DNA of 46,319 nucleotides from an uncultured Lachnospiraceae bacterium (lineage in GTDB: Bacteria > Bacillota > Clostridia > Lachnospirales > Lachnospiraceae): assembly GCA_910588285.1 (NCBI GenBank), contig CAJUQB010000035.1:1-46319 (forward strand). Direction: 5' to 3'. A program made the translations under genes and the position numbers. The notes below the pieces were generated by a model that was not told the origin of the DNA, searched no databases, and worked only from the letters and a program-made list of their open reading frames with translations. The number at the start of each line of letters is the position of its first letter. Positions within the stretch are counted from its first letter, which is position 1. Shown here piece by piece: positions 26,666 through 34,773 of this stretch.

Positions 26666-27358
26666 TTATACAAATTTTGCAGTATTCAGCTTAATGCCAG
26701 GTCCCATGGTAGGAGCCAGTACTACGCTCTTCAGATACTGACCCTTCAATGCGCTTGGCCTTGCCTTGATGATTGCATCCATTAAGGTCTGGAAGTTGTC
26801 CGCTAACTGTTCTTCTGTAAAAGATGCTTTTCCAATTGGCACGTGGATGATATTTGTCTTATCCAACCGATACTCAATCTTACCAGCCTTGATATCATTG
26901 ATGGCCTTGGTCACATCCATGGTAACGGTTCCTGCTTTGGGGTTCGGCATCAGGCCCTTGGGTCCCAGCACACGGCCCAGACGACCCACAACGCCCATCA
27001 TGTCCGGAGTGGCAACAACTACATCAAAATCCAGCCAGCCATCGTTCTGGATTCTGGGGATCAGCTCCTCGCCTCCAACGAAATCTGCGCCTGCTGCCTG
27101 TGCCTCATCCAGCTTGTCTCCCTTTGCAAATACAAGAACCCGAACCGTCTTACCTGTTCCGTGAGGTAATACAACGGCGCCACGGATCTGCTGCTCTGCG
27201 TGACGTCCGTCACAACCGGTTCTGATATGAGCTTCGATTGTCTCGTCAAATTTTGCAACAGCTGCTTTCTTCACCATACTGATCGCATCTGTTGTATCAT
27301 ACTGAACTGTCCTGTCAATTAATTTTGCAGCTTCAGTGTATTTCTTTCCTCTTTTCAT
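26666..27358 (-). CDS. rplA: 50S ribosomal protein L1
   Basis: The product is 230 residues, the normal length, starting MKRGKKYTEAAKLIDRTVQY. The signature GKTVRVLVFAKGDK and LGPKGLMPNPKAGTVT stretches are present. L1 forms the mobile stalk at the E site and, in other bacteria, represses the L11 operon. ATG at 27356-27358 follows GGAGG. It is cotranscribed with rplK (69-base gap). Confidence 0.98.
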   Translation of the reverse strand: MKRGKKYTEAAKLIDRTVQYDTTDAISMVKKAAVAKFDETIEAHIRTGCDGRHAEQQIRGAVVLPHGTGKTVRVLVFAKGDKLDEAQAAGADFVGGEELIPRIQNDGWLDFDVVVATPDMMGVVGRLGRVLGPKGLMPNPKAGTVTMDVTKAINDIKAGKIEYRLDKTNIIHVPIGKASFTEEQLADNFQTLMDAIIKARPSALKGQYLKSVVLAPTMGPGIKLNTAKFV

Positions 27359-27427
27359 TCAAATAACCTCCTGGTGGTAATATCGGGAGAGGACCCTCCC
27401 ACTGTTTGTTTGATAACTTGGTAACGC

Positions 27428-27853
27428 CTATTCCTCTACGGTAACGCCCATGCTTCTTGCAGTTCCGGCGATCATGCTCATAGCCGCCTCCAGGGAACCT
27501 GCATTCAGATCCGGCATCTTCAGCTCTGCAATCTCCTGAAGCTTTGCTTTGGAAATGGTCGCCACCTTGGTCTTGTTAGGTACTGCAGAACCTGACTTAA
27601 TATTACATGCCTTCTTAATCAATACCGGAGCGGGCGGAGTCTTCGTGATGAAGCTGAAGCTTCTGTCCGTATAAACGGTAATTACTACAGGAATAATCAG
27701 ATCTCCCTGATCTGCGGTTCTTGCATTGAACTGCTTTGTGAACTCCACGATGTTCACGCCGTGCTGTCCAAGTGCAGGACCAACTGGCGGTGCCGGTGTT
27801 GCTTTGCCAGCAGGGATCTGCAATTTGATATATCCTTCTACTTTCTTTGCCAT
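27428..27853 (-). CDS. rplK: 50S ribosomal protein L11
   Basis: The product is 141 residues, the standard length. It has the Pro-rich N-terminal domain (QIPAGKATPAPPVGPALGQ), which binds thiostrepton and RelA-type factors, and the rRNA-binding C-terminal domain with GTARSMGV near the end. ATG at 27851-27853 has GGAGG upstream. The gap to nusG carries four tandem ten-base repeats. Confidence 0.98.
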   Translation of the reverse strand: MAKKVEGYIKLQIPAGKATPAPPVGPALGQHGVNIVEFTKQFNARTADQGDLIIPVVITVYTDRSFSFITKTPPAPVLIKKACNIKSGSAVPNKTKVATISKAKLQEIAELKMPDLNAGSLEAAMSMIAGTARSMGVTVEE

Positions 27854-27869
27854 TTGAAATAGCCTCCTT

Positions 27870-27909
27870 TTACATCGTATTGCATCGTATTACATCTTTT
27901 TACATTGTA
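27870..27909 (-). repeat. Four tandem 10-bp units upstream of rplK
   Basis: On the plus strand the units are TTACATCGTA, TTGCATCGTA, TTACATCTTT and TTACATTGTA, each ten bases, in the nusG-rplK gap and the rplK untranslated leader. The period equals about one turn of DNA. No function is evident. Confidence 0.8.
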
Positions 27910-27927
27910 TAACAGTATAACATTTTC

Positions 27928-28446
27928 CTACATGCACTTCTTGATATCTGCGAAACTTATCTCTACCGGCGTTTCGCGGCCGAACAGATCAACATTGATG
28001 GTTACGGACTGCTTGCTCTGGTTCATGGACTGAACCACACCGATGGTATCCTTCCAGACACCTCCGATGACAACAATCGAATCTCCCTCGGCAAAATCCA
28101 CCACCACGTGATCCTGATTGATACCCAGCGGTCTCATCTCGGCTTCCGTGAGCGGTACAGGCTTAGATCCCGGCCCGACAAATCCGGTTACTCCTCTGGT
28201 ATTCCTGACTACATACCATGTGTCATCATTCATAACCATGTTAATAAGAACATAGCCCGGGAACATCTTCCGCTGCACCTGCTTCTGCACGCCGTTTTTG
28301 ATCTCTGACACTTCTTCGATCGGAACACGGACTTCCAGAATCTCTTCCTCCAGGTGGCGGTTCTCAATGGTTTTCTCAATGTTCGCTTTTACCTTATTTT
28401 CATAACCTGAATAGGTATGAACCACATACCAGTTTGCCTCTGCCAT
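27928..28446 (-). CDS. nusG: Transcription termination/antitermination factor NusG
   Basis: The product is 172 residues. The NGN domain opens NWYVVHTYSGYENKVKANIE and includes MFPGYVLINMVM; the C-terminal KOW domain contains AEGDSIVVIGGVWKDTIGVV. NusG binds RNA polymerase to control pausing and termination and links it to the ribosome. ATG at 28444-28446 follows AGGTG. It stands between secE and rplK in the universal gene order. Confidence 0.98.
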   Translation of the reverse strand: MAEANWYVVHTYSGYENKVKANIEKTIENRHLEEEILEVRVPIEEVSEIKNGVQKQVQRKMFPGYVLINMVMNDDTWYVVRNTRGVTGFVGPGSKPVPLTEAEMRPLGINQDHVVVDFAEGDSIVVIGGVWKDTIGVVQSMNQSKQSVTINVDLFGRETPVEISFADIKKCM

Positions 28447-28465
28447 AAAATCACCTATGCCTCCA

Positions 28466-28672
28466 TTATAAACTAACCAGGATATCCACGCCGTACTTCA
28501 GGAGCGCGTCCAATACGGCAATGACTAGACCTAAGACAACGGACACAGCTACTACTGCAATTGTCTGTCTGGTAAGTGATTTCTTATCCGGCCAGATAAT
28601 CTTACCGAACTCGGTCTTCAGACCGGCAAACCAACTGGTCTTTGGAGCTTTTTCTGTGTTTTTATCTCCCAT
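28466..28672 (-). CDS. secE: Preprotein translocase subunit SecE
   Basis: The product is 68 residues. A short cytoplasmic amphipathic region with WFAGLKTEFGKIIWPDKKSL precedes a single membrane segment (about 40-62), as in Gram-positive SecE. It clamps SecY in the translocon. The start used is ATG at 28670-28672 with AGGAAG upstream; a TTG seven codons earlier is possible but lacks its own ribosome-binding site. It lies between rpmG and nusG. Confidence 0.95.
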   Translation of the reverse strand: MGDKNTEKAPKTSWFAGLKTEFGKIIWPDKKSLTRQTIAVVAVSVVLGLVIAVLDALLKYGVDILVSL

Positions 28673-28698
28673 TTTCCCACTTCCTTTGCTCAATCCGA

Positions 28699-28848
28699 TT
28701 ACTTTGTTTCCTTGTGTAATGTGTGTGTCCTACAGAATCTGCAATATTTCTTTGTCTCCATTCTGTCCGGATGAGCTTTCTTGTCCTTAGTCATGTTGTA
28801 ATTCCGCTGCTTGCATTCTGTACATGCTAAAGTAATTCTTGTGCGCAC
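28699..28848 (-). CDS. rpmG: 50S ribosomal protein L33
   Basis: The product is 49 residues: start RTRITLACTECKQRNYNM, end THTLHKETK. Two CXXC pairs (CTEC and CRFC) make it the zinc-ribbon form of L33. The start is GTG at 28846-28848 with GGAGG eight bases upstream. It is the first gene of the rpmG-secE-nusG-rplKA unit and lies 60 bases downstream of a consensus promoter. No tRNA gene lies between rpmG and secE. Confidence 0.95.
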   Translation of the reverse strand: MRTRITLACTECKQRNYNMTKDKKAHPDRMETKKYCRFCRTHTLHKETK

Positions 28849-28915
28849 AACTTCCACCTCCACTTAACTTCTTAATTTTTGGCATAAAAAAAAGACCTAC
28901 TTCCATCGCTAGTCT

Positions 28916-28944
28916 ACTATAGCATAATCCGCATGATCCGTCAA
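28916..28944 (-). promoter_or_regulatory. Sigma-A promoter for rpmG-secE-nusG-rplK-rplA
   Basis: On the minus strand TTGACG (28939-28944) and TATAGT (28916-28921) are separated by 17 bases. The transcript would start near 28908, about 60 bases before the L33 start codon. Confidence 0.85.
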
Positions 28945-28972
28945 TCATTTTTTGCACCTTTTCTGCAATATC

Positions 28973-29066
28973 GTTACTATTCACGGCCCGAGGGGCCGCT
29001 CATAGCAACGATTCGGGGCGATATTTAAAGTTTTGCTACGCAAAAATCACCCCTCACTCCTGAATC
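28973..29066. repeat. Two adjacent large palindromes (possible MITE-like repeat)
   Basis: Hairpin one (28973-29009) pairs GTTACTAT with ATAGCAAC and CGGCCC with GGGCCG around a GAG loop. Hairpin two (29010-29066) pairs GATTC with GAATC, GGGG-GAT with ATC-CCCC, and TTTTGC with GCAAAA. The 12-mer GTTACTRTTCAC that begins hairpin one recurs on the minus strand at 152-163, next to a CCCGGG sequence, suggesting a dispersed element. No ORF is contained. Confidence 0.6.
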
Positions 29067-29181
29067 ATGTTCTCACAGAATGGGGGTTACTGCACCATAA
29101 AAAGTAACTGCCAGGATATTCTACTACTATATCTTGTATTTGACAAGATCCGAAATTTTTTGAAAACTTTTTCCAAAATCC

Positions 29182-29209
29182 TAATACTTTCTTCTTTTTA
29201 TACCGATAT
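29182..29209 (+). promoter_or_regulatory. Sigma-28 (SigD/FliA)-like promoter of the FliD-like gene
   Basis: TAAT (29182-29185), 16 bases, then ACCGATAT (29202-29209) matches the Gram-positive flagellar consensus TAAA-N15-GCCGATAT closely. The leader would be about 75 bases. The gene that follows is flagellar, which supports the call. Confidence 0.65.
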
Positions 29210-29264
29210 AAAAATATAGAAGAAAACGGATTTTTATGCCCCGACGCCAAATATATTTTGGCGG

Positions 29265-29278
29265 TTTCATGGATGAAG
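29265..29278 (+). promoter_or_regulatory. CsrA-like hairpin before the FliD-like gene
   Basis: TTTC (29265-29268) pairs with GAAG (29275-29278) and presents hexaloop ATGGAT, so that CATGGATG matches the CsrA core CANGGANG. The Shine-Dalgarno run GGGAGGGGG begins two bases downstream. The stem is short (four pairs, one a G-T), so the site is judged mainly by its likeness to the flagellin and leg-operon leaders. Confidence 0.5.
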
Positions 29279-29290
29279 GGAGGGGGTATC

Positions 29291-30589
29291 ATGACAGCAA
29301 TCAATAGTATTTACGACTACTATCTTACTACCTATGGCATGAACCGTACCAGCACCAGGTACGATGCCCACAAGAAAAGCGAGCTGCGCAACATTTACAA
29401 CAGCATGGTCAAGCTGAATAAGGACGCCCCGCTGTACAAGCTGAAGAATACCAGAGAGGTTGCCAAGTTTGCCATAGATATCAAGGAAGGCGCACAGAAT
29501 ATCCGCAATGTTGTGGCGTCGATTTCCGGCTCTGAGGATATTATGACATCCCTCCAGAAGAAATCAGCCGCATCCTCCCAGCCGGATATTGTAGATGCCC
29601 GTTACATTGGTATTGACGGGGAGGACGAGCGGGTTTCCGATCTGCAGATCGAGGTGCGCAGCCTGGCCAAGCCGCAGATCAATATCGGCAATTTCCTGCG
29701 GAGCAATCAGCAGAGCCTTCCGGCGGATTCTTATGCCTTTGACCTGGCTACTGCGTCCGCCTCCTATGAGTTCCAATTCACTGTCAATGACGGAGACAGC
29801 AACTATACGGTACAGAGCCGTCTTGCCAACCTGATCAGCAATGCCGGTATCGGCCTTTCCGCTTCTGTGATTGAGGATCCTTCCGGGCGCAGCGCCCTGC
29901 GGGTCGAATCTCTGTCCACAGGACGTCATTCCGGCCAGGATTATTTGTTCCGGTTCGGAGCTGCCGGCAGCGCCAATTCTGCTGAAGCTTTGGAGACCCT
30001 TGGGATTGCCCAGATCAGCCAGGAATCGGAGAATTCCTCCTTTCTGCTGAATGGCGCCCCCTATTCCTCCTATTCCAATACATTTTCCATTAACAATGTA
30101 TTTGAGCTGGAATTAAAAGGCGTAAGCCCAGAAGACACCCCTGCCACCATTGGCTTTAAGACGAACACCCAGGCCGTTATGGAGAATATTCAGACTTTGG
30201 CAGACGCTTACAACTCTGTTCTCGATATTACGACCAGGCATTCTGCGTCCCGCTATCTCAGCAGCAAGCTGCAGCATCAGATCGGCGGCGTTGCCATGCA
30301 CTATCAGCAGGAGCTGGAGGATATCGGCCTTTCGGTGGATGAGGACAACTACCTGTCCATCCGCGAGGATACCCTGACAAGCACCATAGAGGCCGACAAC
30401 GCGTCGGAGCGCCTCTTTGTACTCAACAATTTCAAGAGATCCCTGGATGCCAAAGCCTCTATCGCTGTACTGAATCCATTGGATTATGTCAATAAGGTGG
30501 TTGTAGCCTACAAGAACCCCGGCAGGAATTTTGTTGCACCCTATGCAAGCTCCATTTACTCCGGGCTGATGCTGGATCGTTACTGCTGA
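29291..30589 (+). CDS. FliD-like flagellar hook-associated protein
   Basis: The product is 432 residues. The N-terminal region (about 1-90) is helical. A central beta-rich part includes SNAGIGLSASVIEDPSGRSA, which resembles the flagellin-hook IN/FliD domain. The C-terminal helical part (AVMENIQTLADAYNSVLD, then AYKNPGRNFVAPYASSIYSG) resembles the FliD C-terminus. ATG at 29291-29293 follows GGGAGGGGG; a TTG 11 codons upstream lies inside the regulatory hairpin and is less likely. It has its own sigma-28-like promoter and terminator and stands apart from other structural flagellar genes. It is probably a cap or filament-associated protein; the N-terminus is not that of canonical FliD. Confidence 0.7.
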   Translation: MTAINSIYDYYLTTYGMNRTSTRYDAHKKSELRNIYNSMVKLNKDAPLYKLKNTREVAKFAIDIKEGAQNIRNVVASISGSEDIMTSLQKKSAASSQPDIVDARYIGIDGEDERVSDLQIEVRSLAKPQINIGNFLRSNQQSLPADSYAFDLATASASYEFQFTVNDGDSNYTVQSRLANLISNAGIGLSASVIEDPSGRSALRVESLSTGRHSGQDYLFRFGAAGSANSAEALETLGIAQISQESENSSFLLNGAPYSSYSNTFSINNVFELELKGVSPEDTPATIGFKTNTQAVMENIQTLADAYNSVLDITTRHSASRYLSSKLQHQIGGVAMHYQQELEDIGLSVDEDNYLSIREDTLTSTIEADNASERLFVLNNFKRSLDAKASIAVLNPLDYVNKVVVAYKNPGRNFVAPYASSIYSGLMLDRYC

Positions 30590-30611
30590 TTTGATGTGAT
30601 AGGAAAATACG

Positions 30612-30653
30612 AGCCCCTCAAGGAATATTGCGCGTTCCCTGAGGGGCTTTTTT
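30612..30653 (+). terminator. Terminator between the FliD-like gene and the leg operon
   Basis: AGCCCCTCA (30612-30620) pairs perfectly with TGAGGGGCT (30640-30648), with GGAA/TTCC continuing inside after one mismatch, followed by six T. It ends the plus-strand gene and may also serve the convergent leg operon, although the minus-strand T-run is poorer. Confidence 0.9.
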
Positions 30654-30659
30654 GAATTC

Positions 30660-31898
30660 TTATTTACAAATCTTCTTTATAGCCTCTGCTACATATTCCA
30701 GCTCCTCCTCGGTCAGCTGTGTGCTGCAGGGAAGGTTGATAATCCGCCTGCTGTAATACACCGCCCGCTCAATCTCATAAGCCGCACAGCTCTGATAGGG
30801 CTTCTGCTCATGGATAAGCCCCCAGACGGGCCGCGTCTGCACCCCTGCCTCCTGCAGCTGCAGCACAAGCCTGTACACGTCCTCCTGGCTCTGTACCCCC
30901 TCCTTTAGAACCAGGGAATAGAACCAGTAGTTGGGCTTTGTCCCCTCCCGGAAGGGCAAAAGCTCCCCCTTTTCCCAATCCCTCAGACATTCCTTGTACA
31001 GCTGGTAATTCCTGGCCTTGCGGCGGATAAATTCCGGCAGTTCCTCCATCTGGGCCACCCCAAGGGCTGCCTGCAGGTTTGTCATCCGGTAATTATAGCC
31101 AGTCTCATTGTGGAGGTAGAACAGCGGGTCATCCTTTGCCTGGGTGGAGATATAATGAATGTGCTCCAGCTCCTTCGGGTCAGCTGCCGTAACAGCCCCG
31201 CCGCCTCCTGTGGTAATGATTTTATTCCCATTGAAGGAATAGGCTCCGAAATCCCCGATGGTGCCTGCCATCCGCCCGGCATAGCGCCCCTCTGTATATA
31301 CTGAGCCCAGAGCCTCTGTGGCATCCTCCACCACCCGCAGGCGGTATGCGGCCGCAATGTCCATAATGGCCTCCATGTCCGCCAAATTCCCGAATACATG
31401 GACCACCACAACTGCACGGATCCGCTGGCCGGTTTTTTTATATACCAGATATTCCTCCGTCTCCCCGGCTCCCTCTCCCAGCGGTTGGCTGTCTTTCGCT
31501 GACCGTCCATCCTTCCGAGCGGTCCTTAGCTCACAGGCTTCCTCACAAAAACGCGTAAGCTTCACTGGATCCATACACAGGCTGTCGTCGCAGTCCATAA
31601 AAATCGGGTCGGCAAACTGGTAGCGCACTGGGTTTACAGCTGCAATAAAGGTCAGCGCAGGCACAATCACCAGATCCCCCGGCCCTGCCCCGCATTCCAT
31701 CAGAGCCAGGTGCAGCGCGGCAGTCCCGCTCTGGCAGGCCGCCACCCTTTTGGCCCCGGTATACTCTGCCAGCAGCTCCTCCAGCCTGGTGATATAGGCG
31801 CCCCCTGTGGACACCCAGCCCTGCTTCACTGCATCCAGCACATATTTTTCTTCATTTCCCTCAAAATTGGGAATTGACAATGGGACAAGCCTTCCCAT
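30660..31898 (-). CDS. legC: Legionaminic-type sugar aminotransferase (PLP, DegT family)
   Basis: The product is 412 residues. It is a DegT/DnrJ/EryC1-type aminotransferase acting on the 4-keto sugar nucleotide made by LegB. The PLP lysine is Lys226 in SFNGNKIITTGGGG; VEDATEALGS carries the PLP-ring aspartate. ATG at 31896-31898 follows AGAGGTG. Compared with the family from memory, residues about 126-149 (TARKDGRSAKDSQPLGEGAG and neighbours) form an extra hydrophilic segment inside the region before VVVVHVFGN. It is the last gene of the operon, 42 bases after legB. Confidence 0.9.
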   Translation of the reverse strand: MGRLVPLSIPNFEGNEEKYVLDAVKQGWVSTGGAYITRLEELLAEYTGAKRVAACQSGTAALHLALMECGAGPGDLVIVPALTFIAAVNPVRYQFADPIFMDCDDSLCMDPVKLTRFCEEACELRTARKDGRSAKDSQPLGEGAGETEEYLVYKKTGQRIRAVVVVHVFGNLADMEAIMDIAAAYRLRVVEDATEALGSVYTEGRYAGRMAGTIGDFGAYSFNGNKIITTGGGGAVTAADPKELEHIHYISTQAKDDPLFYLHNETGYNYRMTNLQAALGVAQMEELPEFIRRKARNYQLYKECLRDWEKGELLPFREGTKPNYWFYSLVLKEGVQSQEDVYRLVLQLQEAGVQTRPVWGLIHEQKPYQSCAAYEIERAVYYSRRIINLPCSTQLTEEELEYVAEAIKKICK

Positions 31899-31940
31899 AT
31901 CATTCACCTCTTTCCAGCCCTTTTTTGCAAAAGGCTACTG

Positions 31941-32921
31941 CTATACATTGTAAATATCCGGCTTATAGGCCTCCATATGCTCCCGCATCCAGGCAATGGT
32001 CTCTGCGATCCCCTCTGCAAAGGTATATTGCTGCTTCCAGCCGGTCAGCCTGCCGATCTTCTCATTGGAGCCAAGCAGGCGGTTCACCTCGCTCTTCTCT
32101 GGCCTCAGCCTCTGCTCATCACAGACGATTCTGGCGGATGGATTTATCTGGCTGATAATCTCCCTGGCCAGCTCCCCGATGGAAATCTCCTGCTGGGTGG
32201 CAATGTTGATCTCCTCCCCAATGGTTTTCTCTGACTCTGCAATGGCAATAAAGCCCGCCGCCGTATCCTTCACATAATTGAAGTCCCTGGTGGGTGTCAG
32301 AGAGCCCAGCTGAATCTCCTCCTTCCCTGCCAGAAGCTGGGAGATAATGGTGGGAATCACTGCCCGGGCCGACTGCCTGGGGCCAAAGGTATTGAAAGGC
32401 CTTACAATGGACACCGGCAGCCCAAAGCTTCTGTAAAAGCTTTCCGCCAGGCGGTCCGCCCCGATCTTGGTGGCAGAATAGGGAGACTGCCCCTGGTAGG
32501 GGTGGTTCTCATCAATGGGCACATATCGGGCCGTCCCATAGACCTCAGAGGTGGAGGTCACCAGAACGCGTTCCGTGGCAAGATCTCTGGCAGCCTGCAG
32601 CACATTCAGCGTGCCCTTGATGTTGGTATCCACATAGGAATCCGGGGAATGGTAGCTGAAGGGGATGGCAATCAGCGCCGCCAGATGAAAGACGCCCTCC
32701 ACCCCTTTCATGGCCTCCCGCACCCCATTGGGATCGCGGATATCCCCGGTAAACACTTCGATTTCATTTAGCATTTCCTTCGGCAGGCTGTCCAGCCAGC
32801 CCCAGGTATTAAAGGAATTGTAATAGGCAAAGGCCTTGACCTCATAGCCCTTTTCCAGCAGGCTTTCTGTCAGATGGCTTCCTATGAAGCCGTCTGCCCC
32901 GGTTACTAATACTTTTTTCAT
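31941..32921 (-). CDS. legB: NAD-dependent sugar-nucleotide 4,6-dehydratase
   Basis: The product is 326 residues, an extended short-chain dehydrogenase/reductase. The cofactor motif is GADGFIGSH (8-16), and the active site is TSTSEVYG (122-129) with YSATK (Tyr148, Lys152). NTWGWLD near residue 38 is typical of LegB. It converts the GlcNAc nucleotide to the 4-keto-6-deoxy form, the first committed step. Its ATG overlaps the preceding legF stop as ATGA, implying translational coupling. Confidence 0.92.
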   Translation of the reverse strand: MKKVLVTGADGFIGSHLTESLLEKGYEVKAFAYYNSFNTWGWLDSLPKEMLNEIEVFTGDIRDPNGVREAMKGVEGVFHLAALIAIPFSYHSPDSYVDTNIKGTLNVLQAARDLATERVLVTSTSEVYGTARYVPIDENHPYQGQSPYSATKIGADRLAESFYRSFGLPVSIVRPFNTFGPRQSARAVIPTIISQLLAGKEEIQLGSLTPTRDFNYVKDTAAGFIAIAESEKTIGEEINIATQQEISIGELAREIISQINPSARIVCDEQRLRPEKSEVNRLLGSNEKIGRLTGWKQQYTFAEGIAETIAWMREHMEAYKPDIYNV

Positions 32922-33616
32922 CTAAGAACCTCCTGATTTTTCATTATTGTCTCTGCCATCATAAAATCCAGCCGATCATCAATATCTACCGAGCGCTCCC
33001 TGGGCATAAGACAGGCAAATGTTTTTTCCCCGTACAGCTCCATGGGCTCTTCGTACAAGACGGCTGTCCTGACCATATATATGGCTCCATTGATCCGATA
33101 ATAGACCGGCAGCTTCTGCCGCCCCTGATTTACCATCTGGTTTAAAAAACCCTTCATATTGCCGTCATCCGGCAGTATATTACTCCACAGGGGCGAGTGA
33201 TCCATCTCACAGACCGAGACCACCGCTTCCCCCTGCCGCTCCTGCAGCAGACGAAAGGCCGCCTGAATATCCCCGCTGTCCCGCAGGGGAGAGGTGGGCT
33301 GCAGCAGCGTCACCAGATCAAACTCCTGGCCGAGCCGCTGGTATTGCTCCAGCGCCCACCGCACCACATCCCAGCTTCCCGCCGTGTCCCCGGACAGCTC
33401 ATCGCTCCGCAAAAACGGCACATCGGCCCCATACTCCCTGGCAATTCTCTGATATTCCTCACTGTCCGTTGAAACATGGATGCAGTCATAAATCCCTGAC
33501 CTGCATGCCGCTTCAATGGTATAAGCCATCATTGGCTTTCCTGCCAGCAATTTGATATTTTTATCCTTCAATCCCTTTGAGCCGCTGCGGGCCGGGATAA
33601 TTGCAATGCTTCTCAT
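32918..33616 (-). CDS. legF: CMP-nonulosonic acid synthetase (NeuA/LegF-like)
   Basis: The product is 232 residues. It starts MRSIAIIPARSGSKGLKDKN, the nucleotide-binding signature of CMP-acylneuraminate synthetases, and contains LLQPTSPLRD and SVDIDDRLDF. It activates the finished nine-carbon sugar with CTP. ATG at 33614-33616 overlaps the legG stop as ATGA; a much longer upstream reading in this frame lies inside legG and is not real. Confidence 0.93.
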   Translation of the reverse strand: MRSIAIIPARSGSKGLKDKNIKLLAGKPMMAYTIEAACRSGIYDCIHVSTDSEEYQRIAREYGADVPFLRSDELSGDTAGSWDVVRWALEQYQRLGQEFDLVTLLQPTSPLRDSGDIQAAFRLLQERQGEAVVSVCEMDHSPLWSNILPDDGNMKGFLNQMVNQGRQKLPVYYRINGAIYMVRTAVLYEEPMELYGEKTFACLMPRERSVDIDDRLDFMMAETIMKNQEVLR

Positions 33617-34773
33617 TTCTCGCTCCAGATAATATCGTAAAAATTTTTCTTCAGCTTTAGCTTCCCCTGCAGCAGCCACTCCCGCAGCACCGCAACCATC
33701 TGTTGAGACGCGGTGCCGTCTCCGTAGGGATTCTCCCCGGATGCCGCGGACATGTGCAGCGCCCGATCCATGGCTTCCAGAATCGCTGCACAATCCGGCT
33801 CACAATTCACAATGCTCTTTGCCATGAGCCGGCCCTGCTGCCGGTCTCCAATATTCACGGTAGGCACACCCAGGGCAGGAGCCTCAATCATACCGCTGGA
33901 AGAATTGCCCAGCACAAATTTAGCATATTTTACCGCACTCAGATACCGCTTCATGCCAAGGGAGGGCACTACCTTCATATTGCTCTGCCCTGCTGACCGC
34001 TGTTCCATATACGCGTTGATCTGCCTCCCTCCGGCATCGCTGTTGGCCTTGGTGATCAGATAAAAAAGCTCCTTCCGCTGTTCCATAGCTGCAAAAAGCT
34101 CCTGTACCTGAAAAAGCGCTGTCCCCTCCTCCCGGGTCACCGGATGGAAGGTCACCACCGCGTAATCACGATCTGCCGGAAATTCTGCCGCTCCCTGCAA
34201 TTCCTCCCTTGTCAGCAGCTCCTGCCGCAGAATATTCTCTACGCCCAGCGCACCGGTGCAAAATACACGCTCCGGCTCCTCTCCCAGCTGAATGATTCTG
34301 CGCCGGTATTCCTCCGCCGAAGCAAAATGAAGACAGCTCATCTTGGTGATGGCATGGCGCACACTGTCGTCCACGGCCCCCTGGGTCAGCTCCCCCCCAT
34401 GGATATGGGCAATGGGAACCTGCTGGTTCATAGCCGCTGCCGCAATCCCCAACAGCTCAGTCCGGTCTCCCAGAAGGATCAGAAGATCCGGCCTCTCCTG
34501 GCTGAAATATACCGCAAATCCTTCTATGGCCCGGGCCATGGTCCGGCTGACAGCCACCGCATCATCCCCTGGAACCAGGATGGGAATCTTCGCAAAAACA
34601 GGAATTTTGTCCCGTTCAATTTCCTGGCAGGTCGCTCCGAATTCTGCCTCCAAATGGGTTCCTGTCACCAATACCTGGGTCTCCCATTCCCGGCAGTCCA
34701 GCAGCCTCTGTATCAGGGGATACAAGAGCCCATATTCCGCTCGGGTGGTTGTCACAACACAAATTTTCTTCAT
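33613..34773 (-). CDS. legG: Hydrolysing UDP-sugar 2-epimerase (NeuC/LegG-like)
   Basis: The product is 386 residues of the UDP-GlcNAc 2-epimerase fold. Signatures are TTTRAEYGLLYPLI (9-22), LGDRTELL, AHIHGGELTQGAVDDSVRHA and GNSSSGMIEAPALGVPTVN. In this pathway it removes the nucleotide and epimerises to the 2,4-diacetamido hexose. Use of this hydrolysing epimerase rather than a PseG-type enzyme argues for a legionaminic rather than pseudaminic product. Its ATG overlaps the legI stop as ATGA. Confidence 0.93.
   Translation of the reverse strand: MKKICVVTTTRAEYGLLYPLIQRLLDCREWETQVLVTGTHLEAEFGATCQEIERDKIPVFAKIPILVPGDDAVAVSRTMARAIEGFAVYFSQERPDLLILLGDRTELLGIAAAAMNQQVPIAHIHGGELTQGAVDDSVRHAITKMSCLHFASAEEYRRRIIQLGEEPERVFCTGALGVENILRQELLTREELQGAAEFPADRDYAVVTFHPVTREEGTALFQVQELFAAMEQRKELFYLITKANSDAGGRQINAYMEQRSAGQSNMKVVPSLGMKRYLSAVKYAKFVLGNSSSGMIEAPALGVPTVNIGDRQQGRLMAKSIVNCEPDCAAILEAMDRALHMSAASGENPYGDGTASQQMVAVLREWLLQGKLKLKKNFYDIIWSEK

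Larger units (their letters stand above)
28849..29290. other. Divergent intergenic region between rpmG and the FliD-like gene
   Basis: This gap of about 440 bases holds the rpmG promoter (28916-28944), two adjacent large hairpins (28973-29066), a sigma-28-like promoter (29182-29209) and a CsrA-like hairpin (29265-29278). A 65-codon minus-strand frame here has no family resemblance and overlaps rpmG in another frame, so no further gene is proposed. Confidence 0.6.

Noticed and set aside
28660..28710. tRNA-Trp gene between rpmG and secE, as in many Firmicutes
   Set aside because: The gap is only 26 bases and contains no tRNA-like arms.
28787..28984. 65-codon minus-strand frame upstream of rpmG
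   Set aside because: It overlaps the rpmG promoter and coding region in another frame and has no ribosome-binding site; L33 explains the conserved sequence.
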